The notes under the pieces: model-generated
What the model saw: only the letters and a program-made list of their open reading frames with translations
Databases searched by the model: none
What the model was told of the DNA's origin: nothing
Assembly: GCA_014652975.1 (NCBI GenBank)
Contig: BMZV01000001.1
Span: forward strand, 496,001 to 560,000
Direction of reading: 5' to 3'
DNA: 64,000 nt
DNA from: Kocuria marina
Lineage (GTDB): Bacteria > Actinomycetota > Actinomycetes > Actinomycetales > Micrococcaceae
Translations under genes and position numbers: made by a program
Part shown: piece after piece, positions 28,083 to 37,596 of the stretch
How the letters are laid out: every line of letters begins with the position of its first letter
Position numbering within the stretch: position 1 is the first letter of the stretch

Positions 28083-31000
28083 CGCTGTGCCTCCTGGGGC
28101 TCGTCCCCGGAGACCAAGGAGCCCTCGGGAGCATCGGGGTCGTCCACCCGGTGCGCGGTGACCCCGGGGCCGTTACGGGTCAGGCGGATCCGGGCGCCGC
28201 GGCCCGCGCGCTTCTTCCGGGACTCCACGGCGGAACGCTCGATGTGTTCGTCGATCCGCCCGCCCAGGGAGCGCAGGATGTCCAGCACCAGGCCCACCAC
28301 GATCAGGTAGACACCGATGTCGAAGATCACCGCGGTGACGAACTTGACGTGACCGAAGACGAGCATGTCCCACTCGAACGTGTAGCTCTCCATCACGGCC
28401 CCGCCGAAGAACACGGGGACGATCGCGTACAGGGAAGCGATCGCCAGGCCCGCGCCGAGCATCCAGCCCGCATTGACCGGGGTCGCGCGTTCGAGTTCGT
28501 AGCGTCCGCCCGCGAGGTAGCGCATGGTCAGGGCGAGGGAGGCCATCAGGCCGCCGGCGAAACCACCACCGGGGATGTTGTGCCCCGCGATGAGCAGGTA
28601 GAAGGACACGAGCATGAAGGTGTGGAACAGCAGTCGGGCCACGACCTCGAAGATGATCGAGCGCCGCTCCGGGGCCAGCGTTCGACCCGCGAGCAGGAAC
28701 GGGTCCGCGTCCGGGCGGGAGGTGAACCGGCGGGCGACCTCGAGCTGGCGGGTGTTCGCGTGCGGGGAGTGCGCCGCGGAGTCCGCGCCACGCACGACCT
28801 TCAGCTGCTGGGTGTCCAGCTCGTGGCGCTCACTGCGCAAGCGGTCCCCGCGTCCCTTGACGAAGATCAAGGACGCGATGCCCGTGGCGGCCACCGTGAG
28901 CACGGTGATCTCACCCATGGTGTCCCACGCGCGGATGTCCACGAGCAGGACGTTGACCACGTTGGCGCCGTCGCCCATCTCGTAGGCCATCCGCGGCAGT
29001 TCCAGGGAGATCCGTTCCGCCGACCGCGAGGAGATGGAGAACACCGCGAGCGCCATCATGAACAGTCCGAACACCACGGCGAAGACCGCGCGGAACACCC
29101 GGTGCCCGGCGGGCCGGCGGTTCCACAGCGGGCCCGGCAGGGAGCGCAGCGCCAGGACGAACGCCACGAGGGAGATCGTCTCCACGAGCGTCTGGGTCAG
29201 GGCGAGGTCCGGCGCGCCGTGGAGCGCGAACGTCAGGGCCAAGCCGTAACCCGTGACCGAGACCAGCAGGACGGCCAGGAACCGCTTGCCCGCGGTGAGC
29301 ACGAGCAGGGCCGCCACGATCATGGCGATCCCGGTGACCAGCTGAGCCGGGGAATCCGCGTAGCGGAACCCGGCGAGCGGCGGGGTCTCGTACCAGAACA
29401 GGGCCACGAGCGGCACCACGATCGCGGTCACGAGGATCACGGACAGGTAGAACATCAGCGAACCACGCTGGGTCCGGCCGGTGAGCCACACCGCGACCAT
29501 GTCCAGCACGTTGATGATCTTGCGGTAGACGAAGTCACCGGTGGGCAGTTTCGGCAACCGGTCCTGCAACGAGCCCACGGGCCGGCGCGCGACGTACAAC
29601 AGCGCGCCCACGCCGATGATCAGCGCGGAGAGCCCCAGCGCCGGGGTCAGCCCGTGCCACAGCACCAGGTGCACGTGGGATTCGGCGACGTCCGGGAACT
29701 GTTCCTGGTAGCGCACGATCCCTGCCTCCACGGGTGCGGGCCACAGGCCGAACACCACCGTGAGCAGGGCCAGCACCGCGGGCGCCACGAGGAAGGCCCA
29801 CGGCACCGGGGTGAACTCGCCGATGACCGACTGACCGTCCTCGGCGGCGTCGAGATCGGAGAACTGCGCGGGCTTGCGCGCGAAGCCGCCCCACAGGAAC
29901 CGCGCGCTGTACGCGAAGGTGAGGATGGAGCCGAGCACCACGCACACGAGCGCGATCATCGCGAGCGGGTCCGCGGCGTGGTCCACGAACGCCGTGAGTA
30001 CCGCTTCCTTGGTCACGAAGCCGAGCAGCGGCGGGATGCCGGCCATGGACGCCGCACCGATCATGGCCACCACGAACAGCATGGGTGCCGTACGACCCAC
30101 ACCGGAGAGCCTGCGGATGTCACGGGTCCCGGCCTGGTGGTCGATGATGCCCACGCTCAGGAACAGGGTGGCCTTGAACAGACCGTGCGCGATGACCATG
30201 CCCATGCCGGCCATCGCGGTGTCCGCCGTGCCGAACGCCACGACCGCGGTGATGAAGCCCAACTGGCTCACCGTGCCGTACGCGAGGATCAGCTTGAGGT
30301 CGAACTGGCGCAGCGCGACCCAGCCGCCGAAGATCATGGTGCCCAGGCCCAGGGTCAGGGTGACGGGCAGCCACCACTGGGTGTCCACGAACCCGGGAGC
30401 GAGCCGCGCCACGAGGTAGATCCCGGCCTTGACCATGGCCGCGGCGTGCAGGTAGGCGGAGACCGGGGTGGGCGCCGCCATGGCGGCGGGCAGCCAGAAG
30501 TGGGTGGGGAACAGCGCGGACTTGGAGACGGCGCCGGCCAGGATCAGCACGAGCGCCACGTCCACCGTGGTGGAGCCCAGGAGCTCGGGGGCCGCCTCCA
30601 GGACCCCGGAGATCCGGAAGGTCCCGGCGGCGTTGCCGAGCATCACCAGGCCCACGAGCATCGCCAGACCGCCCGCGGTGGTGATGATGAGCGCCTGCAG
30701 GGCCGCTCGACGCGCGGCGAGCTTGGTGCGCGAATAGGAGATCAACAGGAAGGAGAGCACCGAGGTGATCTCCCAGAACACGAACAGCACCATGAGGTCG
30801 TCCGCGGTGACCAGACCGAACATGGCGCCCGCGAAGGCCACGAGCTGGGCGGCGAACGGGCCGATGCCCTGGGCGTCCGACTTGAAGTAGCGCGCACAGT
30901 ACGCGAGGACGAGGGCCCCCACGCCCAGCACCAGCAGGCACATCATGTACGCGAGGGAATCCATCCGGAAGGACAGCGAGATCCCCAGCTGGGGAATCCA

Positions 31001-31180
31001 TTCCACGGTGGTGGTCCACCCGTCCACGTCCGCGTGGGCGCGGGATGTCTGGGTGAAGAGCCAGATCAGACTCGCGAGCGGGACGAGGGCCACGAGGTAG
31101 AAGCCGGAGCGTCCGGTGCGCTTGAGGATCGCGGGTGCGCACAGGGCCGCGAGCCCGTGGACAAGCAGCACCGCGATCAT
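28079..31180 (-). CDS. mrpA: Na+/H+ antiporter subunit MrpA fused to MrpB
   Basis: This 1033-residue protein is the largest Mrp subunit. Residues 1 to about 500 are NuoL-like, with the FFWEITS-type glutamate helix (VLFVFWEITSVLSFLL) and the lysine helix SKSALFPTHFWLPAAMAAPT. The middle holds the extra MrpA domain. The last ~150 residues (RLLFHTFMLVSFYLLIAGHN, then GGGFAGGL) are the MnhB domain, which is a separate gene in Bacillus but often fused in actinobacteria. The Mrp complex exports Na+ or K+ for pH homeostasis and salt tolerance. An AGGTAAGGT Shine-Dalgarno precedes the ATG. Confidence 0.95.
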   Translation of the reverse strand: MIAVLLVHGLAALCAPAILKRTGRSGFYLVALVPLASLIWLFTQTSRAHADVDGWTTTVEWIPQLGISLSFRMDSLAYMMCLLVLGVGALVLAYCARYFKSDAQGIGPFAAQLVAFAGAMFGLVTADDLMVLFVFWEITSVLSFLLISYSRTKLAARRAALQALIITTAGGLAMLVGLVMLGNAAGTFRISGVLEAAPELLGSTTVDVALVLILAGAVSKSALFPTHFWLPAAMAAPTPVSAYLHAAAMVKAGIYLVARLAPGFVDTQWWLPVTLTLGLGTMIFGGWVALRQFDLKLILAYGTVSQLGFITAVVAFGTADTAMAGMGMVIAHGLFKATLFLSVGIIDHQAGTRDIRRLSGVGRTAPMLFVVAMIGAASMAGIPPLLGFVTKEAVLTAFVDHAADPLAMIALVCVVLGSILTFAYSARFLWGGFARKPAQFSDLDAAEDGQSVIGEFTPVPWAFLVAPAVLALLTVVFGLWPAPVEAGIVRYQEQFPDVAESHVHLVLWHGLTPALGLSALIIGVGALLYVARRPVGSLQDRLPKLPTGDFVYRKIINVLDMVAVWLTGRTQRGSLMFYLSVILVTAIVVPLVALFWYETPPLAGFRYADSPAQLVTGIAMIVAALLVLTAGKRFLAVLLVSVTGYGLALTFALHGAPDLALTQTLVETISLVAFVLALRSLPGPLWNRRPAGHRVFRAVFAVVFGLFMMALAVFSISSRSAERISLELPRMAYEMGDGANVVNVLLVDIRAWDTMGEITVLTVAATGIASLIFVKGRGDRLRSERHELDTQQLKVVRGADSAAHSPHANTRQLEVARRFTSRPDADPFLLAGRTLAPERRSIIFEVVARLLFHTFMLVSFYLLIAGHNIPGGGFAGGLMASLALTMRYLAGGRYELERATPVNAGWMLGAGLAIASLYAIVPVFFGGAVMESYTFEWDMLVFGHVKFVTAVIFDIGVYLIVVGLVLDILRSLGGRIDEHIERSAVESRKKRAGRGARIRLTRNGPGVTAHRVDDPDAPEGSLVSGDEPQEAQR

Positions 31181-31399
31181 GGGACCTTACCTCTCGAGCC
31201 ACGGTCTATCCACTGGTACCTGAAAATGGGCCCATTGGGATCCGGGCGGAAATGGGGTGTGAGTTTCGAGTTCCCCAGCATAGCAAAGCAGGGTGACGGC
31301 CCGTTTCGCTGCACGTCACGGGCCCCTCGCCGCGGCGCCCCCACTGCCCAGGTGCGCCGGGCCCTGGGCGGGAGGGCACAGGGCCCGTAGGGTGAGCCC

Positions 31400-32767
31400 A
31401 TGACCGGTCAGCACCCGTCCGCGGCGGCCCCTGGACGTCCCCCGCGCGCCCCACGCCCCGGCGAGGGCAGTTCGCGCGCCCGCGTGCTCATGTGGTGCCT
31501 GTGGGACACCGGCACGTCCGCGTACAACGCCGTGATACTCACGTTCGTGTTCACCGTGTACCTCACGAGCCCGGCGTTCGGGTCGAGCGAGTACACGTCC
31601 ACGGTGCTGAGCGTTGCCATGACCGTCGCGGGTTTCGCGATCGCGTTGACGGCGCCGCTGATCGGCCAGCGCAGCGATTCCCCGCGGTCCCGCGCCACGT
31701 TCCTCACCGGCAACACCGTGGTGCTCGTCCTGTGCACGGGTCTCGCGTTCCTCGCCCGACCCGATCCCGCCTTCCTGTTCCTGGGCGTGGGGCTCGTGGC
31801 CGTGGGCAGCGTGGCCCAGGAGTTCGCCACGGTCAGTTACAACGCCATGCTCCCCGCGCTGGCCGGTCCCCAGCGCATGGGTAAGGTCTCCGGGTGGGGC
31901 TGGGGCGCGGGGTACGTGGGCGGGATCTTCGCCCTCGCTTTCGTCCTGTTCGGTTTCGTCACACCCGGGTTCCTGGGCATCCCCACCGACGACGCCCTCA
32001 ACTACCGCGCCGTGGCACTGTTCAGCGCGGCATGGATCCTCGCGTTCTGCCTGCCCCTCATGCTCAAGGCGCGAAGTATGCCGTTCCGGGCATCCATCAA
32101 CGACGCCGCTGCGGTCCCCGCACAGCCCCGCCACCGCGGCATCCTGGGCGCTTACGCCGAGCTCTTCCGCACCATCGCGGCCCTGTGGCGGGTTTCGCGT
32201 GCCACGGTCGTCTTCCTGCTCAGTTCCGCGGTCTACCGGGACGGACTGGCCGGGGTCTTCACATTCGGCGGGGTCCTGGCCGCGGGTAGCTTCGGGTTCT
32301 CGCTCACCGAGGTCGTCATGTTCGCGGTCGCGGCCAATCTCATCGCGGCGCTGGGCGCGTTCGTGGGCGGCGCCCTCGACGACGCCGTGGGCCCGCGCGC
32401 GGTGATCACCGCGTCCCTCGTGGGTGTGCTCGTGGCGGGAACGGCCCTGCTGTTTTGGCACGGCAAGATCGCGTTCTGGGTGTGCGGGCTGGCACTGTGC
32501 CTGTTCGTGGGACCCGCACAGGCCGCGTCGCGCACGTACCTGGGGCGGCTCATCCCCCCGGGCCGTGACGGGGAGATCTACGGTCTGTACGCCACCACGG
32601 GCCGCGCGGTGAGCTTCATGGCCCCCGGGTTGTTCGGGATGTTCGTGACCCTGATGGGCGCCCAGATCTGGGGCATCCTGGGGATCCTGGTGGTCGTGGC
32701 CGCGGGACTCGTGCTGTTGTTGCTCACGCCCCGCCCTCCCGAGGGGTTCACCACGGCCCGCGTGTGA
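31400..32767 (+). CDS. MFS transporter, UMF1/Atg22-like
   Basis: This 455-residue, 12-segment transporter has a ~25-residue Pro/Arg-rich cytoplasmic start, then WCLWDTGTSAYNAVILTFVF, the first segment typical of the UMF1 (Atg22-like) branch. The GKVSGWGWGAGYVGG segment and the late GRLIPPGRDGEIYGLYATTGR loop agree. Fungal relatives export amino acids from vacuoles; bacterial substrates are not established. A TAGGGT box at 31388-31393 is 6 nt before the ATG, so the gene is probably leaderless. Confidence 0.88.
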   Translation: MTGQHPSAAAPGRPPRAPRPGEGSSRARVLMWCLWDTGTSAYNAVILTFVFTVYLTSPAFGSSEYTSTVLSVAMTVAGFAIALTAPLIGQRSDSPRSRATFLTGNTVVLVLCTGLAFLARPDPAFLFLGVGLVAVGSVAQEFATVSYNAMLPALAGPQRMGKVSGWGWGAGYVGGIFALAFVLFGFVTPGFLGIPTDDALNYRAVALFSAAWILAFCLPLMLKARSMPFRASINDAAAVPAQPRHRGILGAYAELFRTIAALWRVSRATVVFLLSSAVYRDGLAGVFTFGGVLAAGSFGFSLTEVVMFAVAANLIAALGAFVGGALDDAVGPRAVITASLVGVLVAGTALLFWHGKIAFWVCGLALCLFVGPAQAASRTYLGRLIPPGRDGEIYGLYATTGRAVSFMAPGLFGMFVTLMGAQIWGILGILVVVAAGLVLLLLTPRPPEGFTTARV

Positions 32768-32803
32768 GCCGCACCCACGCGCAGGCTCACTCGATGCGCG
32801 AAC

Positions 32804-33382
32804 TCACTCGATGATCGTGCGGTGGAAGTTCAGGTGGCTGCGCGACGCGGTGGGGCCCCGCTGGCCCTGATAGCGGTTACCGTAGGCGCCGCTGCCGTAC
32901 GGGTGCTCGGTCGCGGAGGAGAGCTGGAAGAAGCACAACTGCCCCACCTTGGAACCTGGCCACAGTTTGATGGGCAGCGTGGCCATGTTGGACAGCTCGA
33001 GCGTCACGTGCCCGCTGAACCCCGGGTCGATGAACCCGGCGGTCGAGTGCGTGAGCAGGCCCAGCCGCCCCAGGGAGGACTTGCCCTCGAGGCGCGCCGC
33101 GACGTCGTCCGGCAGGGTGACCTTCTCGTACGTGGCCCCCAGCACGAACTCCCCCGGGTGCAGCACGAACGGCTCGTCCGGGGCCACCTCCACGAGCCGC
33201 GTGAGATCGGGCTGCTCCTGGGAGGGGTCGATGTGCGCGTACTTGTGGTTGTCGAACAGCCGGAACCAGCGGTCCAGGCGCACGTCCACGCTCGCGGGTT
33301 GGACCATCGCGGGATCGTACGGTTCCAGGTGCACGCGCCCGGAATCCAGGTGGCGGCGGATGTCGCGATCTGAGATGAGCAC
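32804..33382 (-). CDS. dcd: dCTP deaminase
   Basis: This 192-residue homotrimeric enzyme deaminates dCTP to dUTP (some actinobacterial forms continue to dUMP). Conserved parts are [12 protein letters not shown] at the start, [33 protein letters not shown], and [13 protein letters not shown] with its catalytic glutamate. I chose GTG 33382 because a TACCGT box lies 6 nt before it (33389-33394, minus strand), so the mRNA is leaderless. Longer in-frame readings upstream run through the tRNA gene and are not credible. Confidence 0.95.
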   Translation of the reverse strand: MLISDRDIRRHLDSGRVHLEPYDPAMVQPASVDVRLDRWFRLFDNHKYAHIDPSQEQPDLTRLVEVAPDEPFVLHPGEFVLGATYEKVTLPDDVAARLEGKSSLGRLGLLTHSTAGFIDPGFSGHVTLELSNMATLPIKLWPGSKVGQLCFFQLSSATEHPYGSGAYGNRYQGQRGPTASRSHLNFHRTIIE

Positions 33383-33507
33383 GTGTCCACGGTAGCCCAC
33401 GGCCCCGCCCGCTCCCCGGTCACGACGCCTCGGAACAACCACGCACCGAAACGTGTTGTAGAGTGGTGGGCGTTCAAACGTGGACCACACGGTCCCGCAC
33501 GAACGAT

Positions 33508-33578
33508 GCGGCTGTAGCTCAATGGTAGAGCGCACGCTTCCCAAGCCTGATACGCGGGTTCGATTCCCGTCAGCCGCT
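33508..33578 (+). tRNA. tRNA-Gly (anticodon CCC)
   Basis: The 71-nt cloverleaf has acceptor stem GCGGCTG/CAGCCGC with discriminator T, D arm GCTC/GAGC, anticodon loop TTCCCAA (CCC, reading GGG) and T arm GCGGG-TTCGATT-CCCGT. The anticodon stem CACGC/GCCTG has one C-C mismatch at pair 29-41. CCA is not encoded. Confidence 0.93.
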
Positions 33579-33591
33579 CCGCACGAATCGT

Positions 33592-33628
33592 GAAACGCCC
33601 CGGGACCCATCTGGTTCCGGGGCGTTTC
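33592..33628 (+). terminator. Terminator of tRNA-Gly
   Basis: An 11-bp stem (GAAACGCCCCG at 33592-33602 with its complement at 33618-33628) lies 13 nt beyond the tRNA. Confidence 0.7.
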
Positions 33629-33726
33629 GCGCCGAGGACCCGCCCCGAACACCACCCCGGCCCTCACGGCGGGCGGCCGGCGGGTCTGGACCGCGAACCA
33701 CACCACCCATCGCATCAGGAGCGATC

Positions 33727-34179
33727 ATGCTGCGCACCATGTTCACCGGGAAGATCCACCGGGCCACCGTGACCCAGGCGGACCTGCATTACGTGGGGTC
33801 CGTGACGGTGGACCAGGACCTGCTGGACGCCGCGAACATCCTGCCCGGCGAGCTCGTGGCGATCGTGGACGTCACCAACGGTGCGCGGCTCGAGACGTAC
33901 ACGATCGCGGGCGAGCGCGGTAGCGGCGTCGTGGGCATCAACGGCGCCGCGGCGCACCTGGTGCACCCGGGTGACCTGGTAATCCTGATCGCGTACGGTC
34001 TCATGGACACCGCCGAGGCGCAGAACTACGAACCCCACGTGGTACACGTGGACGAGCACAACAGGATCGTGGCGCTCGGTTCGGACCCCGCGGACGCCGT
34101 GGTGGGGGACATGCTCCGCCCGCCGCACGCCCGCGCCCACCTGCAGGCCCAGGAGGACGCGGCCGTCGCGGGCCTGTGA
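33727..34179 (+). CDS. panD: Aspartate 1-decarboxylase precursor
   Basis: PanD converts aspartate to beta-alanine for pantothenate synthesis. The proenzyme cleaves itself between Gly24 and Ser25 (HYVGS), and Ser25 becomes the pyruvoyl group. Lys9 and the NGAAAHL segment are present. At 150 residues it is longer than the usual 126-140 because of an Ala/Gln tail. A CAGGAG Shine-Dalgarno precedes the ATG. Confidence 0.95.
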   Translation: MLRTMFTGKIHRATVTQADLHYVGSVTVDQDLLDAANILPGELVAIVDVTNGARLETYTIAGERGSGVVGINGAAAHLVHPGDLVILIAYGLMDTAEAQNYEPHVVHVDEHNRIVALGSDPADAVVGDMLRPPHARAHLQAQEDAAVAGL

Positions 34180-34230
34180 CCCTGCCGCGCTCCCGGGGGC
34201 GCGGACCCGCCGACGCGAGGAGATGAGCTC

Positions 34231-35151
34231 ATGAGCGGAGTCGTCTCCGGGTTCTTCATCGTATGGGCCGTGATCGGGCTGGGTTACGTGATCGGGCGCG
34301 CGGGGGTGCTCGGCCCGGACGGCCAGCGGGTGCTGTCCAAACTCGCGTTCTACGTGGCGTCCCCGCCGCTATTGTTCACCACCATCTCCGAAGCGGACAT
34401 CCACCACATCTTCTCCGCGCCGCTGCTCGTGGCGGCCGCGTCCGCGTGGCTCACCATGATCGCGTACGCACTGCTCTCCCGGTTCGTGTTCTCCCGGGAC
34501 GCCGCCACCGTGGTGATGGGCGCGCAGGCCGCCGGGCAGGTCAACGCCGCCAACCTGGGGATCCCCATCGCCTTGTTCGTCCTGGGGGACGCGTCCCAGG
34601 TGGCCCCGGTGATGCTGTTTCAGCTGGCGATCAACACGCCGCTGTACCTCACGATCATGGACACCCTCACTGGCGGGCGGCGCCCCACGGTCGGCTCGGT
34701 GCTCAAGAACATCGTGACGAACCCGCTCATCATGGGCTCCGCCCTGGGCATCATGTCCGCGGCCACGGGGATCCGCCTGCCCGACCTCGCGATGGAGCCC
34801 GTGCGCATCGTGGCGGGTGCGGCCGTTCCCGCGATGCTGCTCGCCTTCGGTCTCTCGCTGGTGGGCTCCCGCCCCCTGGCCTCCCCCGGCGCCCGGGTGG
34901 ACACGCTGCTCGCGACCGGGGCCAAGGTCGTCGTGCACCCCGGGCTCGCGCTGTTGCTCGCGTGGGCGCTCGGGCTCACCGGGCACGCCCTGTACGCGGC
35001 CGTGATCATGGCCGCGCTGCCCACCGCGCAGAACCTCTACGTAGCGGCCGTGCGCTACGACCGGGCCACCACGGTGTGCCGGGACACCGTCCTGCTCACC
35101 ACGGTCGTGTCCATGGCCACGATGGCGGTGGCCGCGGTCTTCCTCTCCTGA
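34231..35151 (+). CDS. AEC-family (auxin efflux carrier-like) transporter
   Basis: This 306-residue protein with about ten membrane helices shows the family's central QAAGQVNAANLGIPIALFVLGD stretch broken by Asn and Pro, and the ALPTAQNLYVAAVRYD segment near the end. Bacterial AEC carriers move malonate, malate or other carboxylates; the direction and substrate here are unknown. An AGGAGATG Shine-Dalgarno precedes the ATG. It lies 51 bp behind panD and may be cotranscribed with it. Confidence 0.9.
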   Translation: MSGVVSGFFIVWAVIGLGYVIGRAGVLGPDGQRVLSKLAFYVASPPLLFTTISEADIHHIFSAPLLVAAASAWLTMIAYALLSRFVFSRDAATVVMGAQAAGQVNAANLGIPIALFVLGDASQVAPVMLFQLAINTPLYLTIMDTLTGGRRPTVGSVLKNIVTNPLIMGSALGIMSAATGIRLPDLAMEPVRIVAGAAVPAMLLAFGLSLVGSRPLASPGARVDTLLATGAKVVVHPGLALLLAWALGLTGHALYAAVIMAALPTAQNLYVAAVRYDRATTVCRDTVLLTTVVSMATMAVAAVFLS

Positions 35152-35309
35152 CACACCGGCCGCCACGCCACCATCCCCGAAAGCGGGTAACACACGGCCC
35201 GTGACCCACGCCACGCCTACACTGAGCAGATGCTGAAATGACCGGTATTCCTACGGGGAGCGCCGGACCCATTCCGTCAGTACAGGCGCTCATCAGGGGA
35301 GGAACCATT

Positions 35310-36626
35310 GTGAAGTCCACTCACCACTCTCGCAGGGCTGGCAAGCCTCGCACGGTCCGCAGCGTAGCGGCCGCTGCGGCGGCGTCCGCCATGCTGCTCA
35401 CGGGGTGCAGCGGCGGGGAGTCCGGCCCGCCCACGCTCACGTGGTACATCAACCCGGATGACGGCGGCCAGGACGTCCTCGCCCAGCAGTGCTCGGACGC
35501 GTCCGGCGGCAAGTACAAGATCCAGACGTCGCTGCTCCCGCGTGACGCGGCGTCCCAGCGCGAACAGCTGGCCCGCCGCCTCGCCGCGGGCGATACGTCC
35601 ATGGACATCATGAGCCTGGACCCGCCCTACGTCCCAGAGCTCGCGGAACCCGGCTTCCTCGCCAAGCCCCCGCACGACGTCGTCGAGGCGACCACCAAGG
35701 ACACCCTCGAGGGCCCGCTGGAGGGTGCCAAATGGAACGGCGAGATCGTGGCCATCCCGTTCTGGGCCAACACGCAGCTGCTGTGGTACCGCGAGTCCGC
35801 GGCCAAGGCGGCGGGTCTGGACATGTCCGAGCCCGTCACGTGGGACCAGCTCATCAAGGCGGCCAAGTCCCAGGACAAGTACCTGGGCGTGCAGGGCGTG
35901 CGCGGTGAGGCCATGTCCGTGTGGGTCAACGGCCTCGTGGAGTCGGCTGGCGGCCAGGTGGTCTCGGACGGCCAGGACGGTCAGGACGCCAAGATCACGT
36001 TAGACTCCGACGCCGGCAAGAAGGCCGCGGAGATCATCGGCACCATCGGCAAGGAGGGCCTCGGCGGACCCGGCCTGGCCACCCAGGACGAGAACGCCTC
36101 CATGATCCAGTTCCAGGGGGACAAGGGCTCGTTCATGGTCAACTGGCCGTTCATCTACTCGGCCACGAAGGCCTCCGTGGACGAGGGCACCCTCGACAAG
36201 TCGGTGCTGGACGACATCAAGTGGACCACATGGCCCCGTGTCGACGCGGATACCGAGGCGCACCCGCCGCTGGGCGGCATCAACCTGGGCGTGGGCGCCA
36301 AGTCCGAGAACCAGGACCTCGCGTGGGAGGCCGTGCAGTGCATCGTCTCCCCCGAGCACCAGGCCCAGTACTTCGCGACCAACGGCAACCCGCCGTCCTC
36401 CATGAAGGCCTTCGACGACCCCGAGGTCAAGAAGGCGTACCCCATGGCCGACACCATCCGGAAGTCCCTCGACGCCGCGAAGCCCCGCGCGCAGACCCCG
36501 TACTACAACGAGATCTCCACGGCCATCCAGCAGAACTGGACCCCGCCGGCGGAAGTCACCGAGGACACTCCGCGTGAGACCACCGAATTCATCCAGGAAG
36601 TCCTGAAGGGAGATGCGCTGTTGTGA
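35310..36626 (+). CDS. ABC sugar importer lipoprotein (LpqY-like)
   Basis: This 438-residue solute-binding lipoprotein has a signal peptide ending in the lipobox LLTGC (cysteine near residue 33). The mature part begins TLTWYINPDDGGQD, and QREQLARRLAAGDTSMDI with SLDPPYVPELAE resembles mycobacterial LpqY (trehalose) and relatives that bind maltose or trehalose. I chose GTG 35310, with GGGGAGGA in front, because the signal peptide starts there. It is the first of four genes of an importer, and its stop overlaps the permease start. Confidence 0.9.
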   Translation: MKSTHHSRRAGKPRTVRSVAAAAAASAMLLTGCSGGESGPPTLTWYINPDDGGQDVLAQQCSDASGGKYKIQTSLLPRDAASQREQLARRLAAGDTSMDIMSLDPPYVPELAEPGFLAKPPHDVVEATTKDTLEGPLEGAKWNGEIVAIPFWANTQLLWYRESAAKAAGLDMSEPVTWDQLIKAAKSQDKYLGVQGVRGEAMSVWVNGLVESAGGQVVSDGQDGQDAKITLDSDAGKKAAEIIGTIGKEGLGGPGLATQDENASMIQFQGDKGSFMVNWPFIYSATKASVDEGTLDKSVLDDIKWTTWPRVDADTEAHPPLGGINLGVGAKSENQDLAWEAVQCIVSPEHQAQYFATNGNPPSSMKAFDDPEVKKAYPMADTIRKSLDAAKPRAQTPYYNEISTAIQQNWTPPAEVTEDTPRETTEFIQEVLKGDALL

Positions 36627-37591
36627 GTAGCACCGTCGATTCGCGCGCTCGCGCGTCCACGCCGGAGGAGTCCCGCCGTAGAGGCCATCTCTCGGACCGG
36701 GCCCGTTCGGAGCGGAAACTGGGGTGGCTGCTCGCCGGCCCCGCGTTCGTGATCATGCTCCTGGTCACGCTGTACCCCATCGTCCAGGCGTTGTGGGACT
36801 CGCTGTTCTCCTTCCGGCTCACCGCACCCGGTGACAAGGAGTTCGTGTTCCTGGGCAACTACTCCACGGCCCTGTCGGATATCGTGTTCTGGCGGGACCT
36901 GGGCGTGACCCTGCTGATCACCGTGGTCACGGTGGTCGTGGAACTCGTCCTGGGCCTCGCCCTCGCGCTCGTGATGCACAGCGCGATCAAGGCCACGCGC
37001 GGCCTGCTGCGCACCGCCATCCTGGTGCCCTACGGCATCATCACGGTGGTCTCCGCGTTCGCGTGGTTCTACGCCTTCGACATCACCACCGGCTACGTGA
37101 ACAACTGGCTCTCGTGGCTGCCCATGATCGGTCCGGACTTCAACTGGTTTGCCTCCGCGGGCCCGTCCCTGTTCGTGATCATGGCCTCGGAGATCTGGAA
37201 GACCACCCCGTTCATCTCGCTGCTGCTGCTCTCCGGGCTCGCACAGGTCCCCGGTGAGCTCACCGAGGCCGCCCGTGTGGACGGCGCCTCGGCATGGCAA
37301 CGCCTGAGCAAGGTGGTCCTGCCGAACATGAAGGCCGCCATCATGGTGGCCGTGGTGTTCCGCGCCCTGGACGCCTTCCGCATCTTCGACAACGTCTTCA
37401 TCATGACCAAGGGCCAATACGGCACCGAGACGCTCTCGCTGCTCGCGTACCGCACGTCCATCGGTCGTCTGGAAATCGGCCTTGGTTCGGCCATCTCGGT
37501 GATCCTGTTCATCTGCGTGATGCTGATCGCGCTGGTGGCCATCAAGGTCTTCAAGGTGGACCTCACCGGTGGCTCTGGGAAGGGGAAGTAA
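36623..37591 (+). CDS. ABC sugar importer permease (SugA/MalF type)
   Basis: This 322-residue permease has six membrane segments after a ~30-residue charged start. The EAA loop that contacts the ATPase is ELTEAARVDGASAWQRL. Its GTG start overlaps the stop of the binding protein (GTGA). It pairs with the second permease encoded immediately downstream. Confidence 0.94.
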   Translation: MSSTVDSRARASTPEESRRRGHLSDRARSERKLGWLLAGPAFVIMLLVTLYPIVQALWDSLFSFRLTAPGDKEFVFLGNYSTALSDIVFWRDLGVTLLITVVTVVVELVLGLALALVMHSAIKATRGLLRTAILVPYGIITVVSAFAWFYAFDITTGYVNNWLSWLPMIGPDFNWFASAGPSLFVIMASEIWKTTPFISLLLLSGLAQVPGELTEAARVDGASAWQRLSKVVLPNMKAAIMVAVVFRALDAFRIFDNVFIMTKGQYGTETLSLLAYRTSIGRLEIGLGSAISVILFICVMLIALVAIKVFKVDLTGGSGKGK

Positions 37592-37596
37592 CCGCC

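Noticed and set aside
28151..31390. A 1079-codon open frame on the plus strand across mrpA
   Set aside because: It is antisense to a clear mrpA gene; long stop-free antisense frames are expected at 70% GC. Its translation is rich in Gly, His, Arg and Glu with no domain.
32804..33715. A 303-codon dcd with a long N-terminal extension
   Set aside because: The extension runs antisense through the tRNA-Gly gene, and the GTG at 33382 gives the conserved N-terminus.
35238..35309. Earlier start for the sugar-binding lipoprotein
   Set aside because: It would put 24 residues before the signal peptide; the ribosome site supports GTG 35310.
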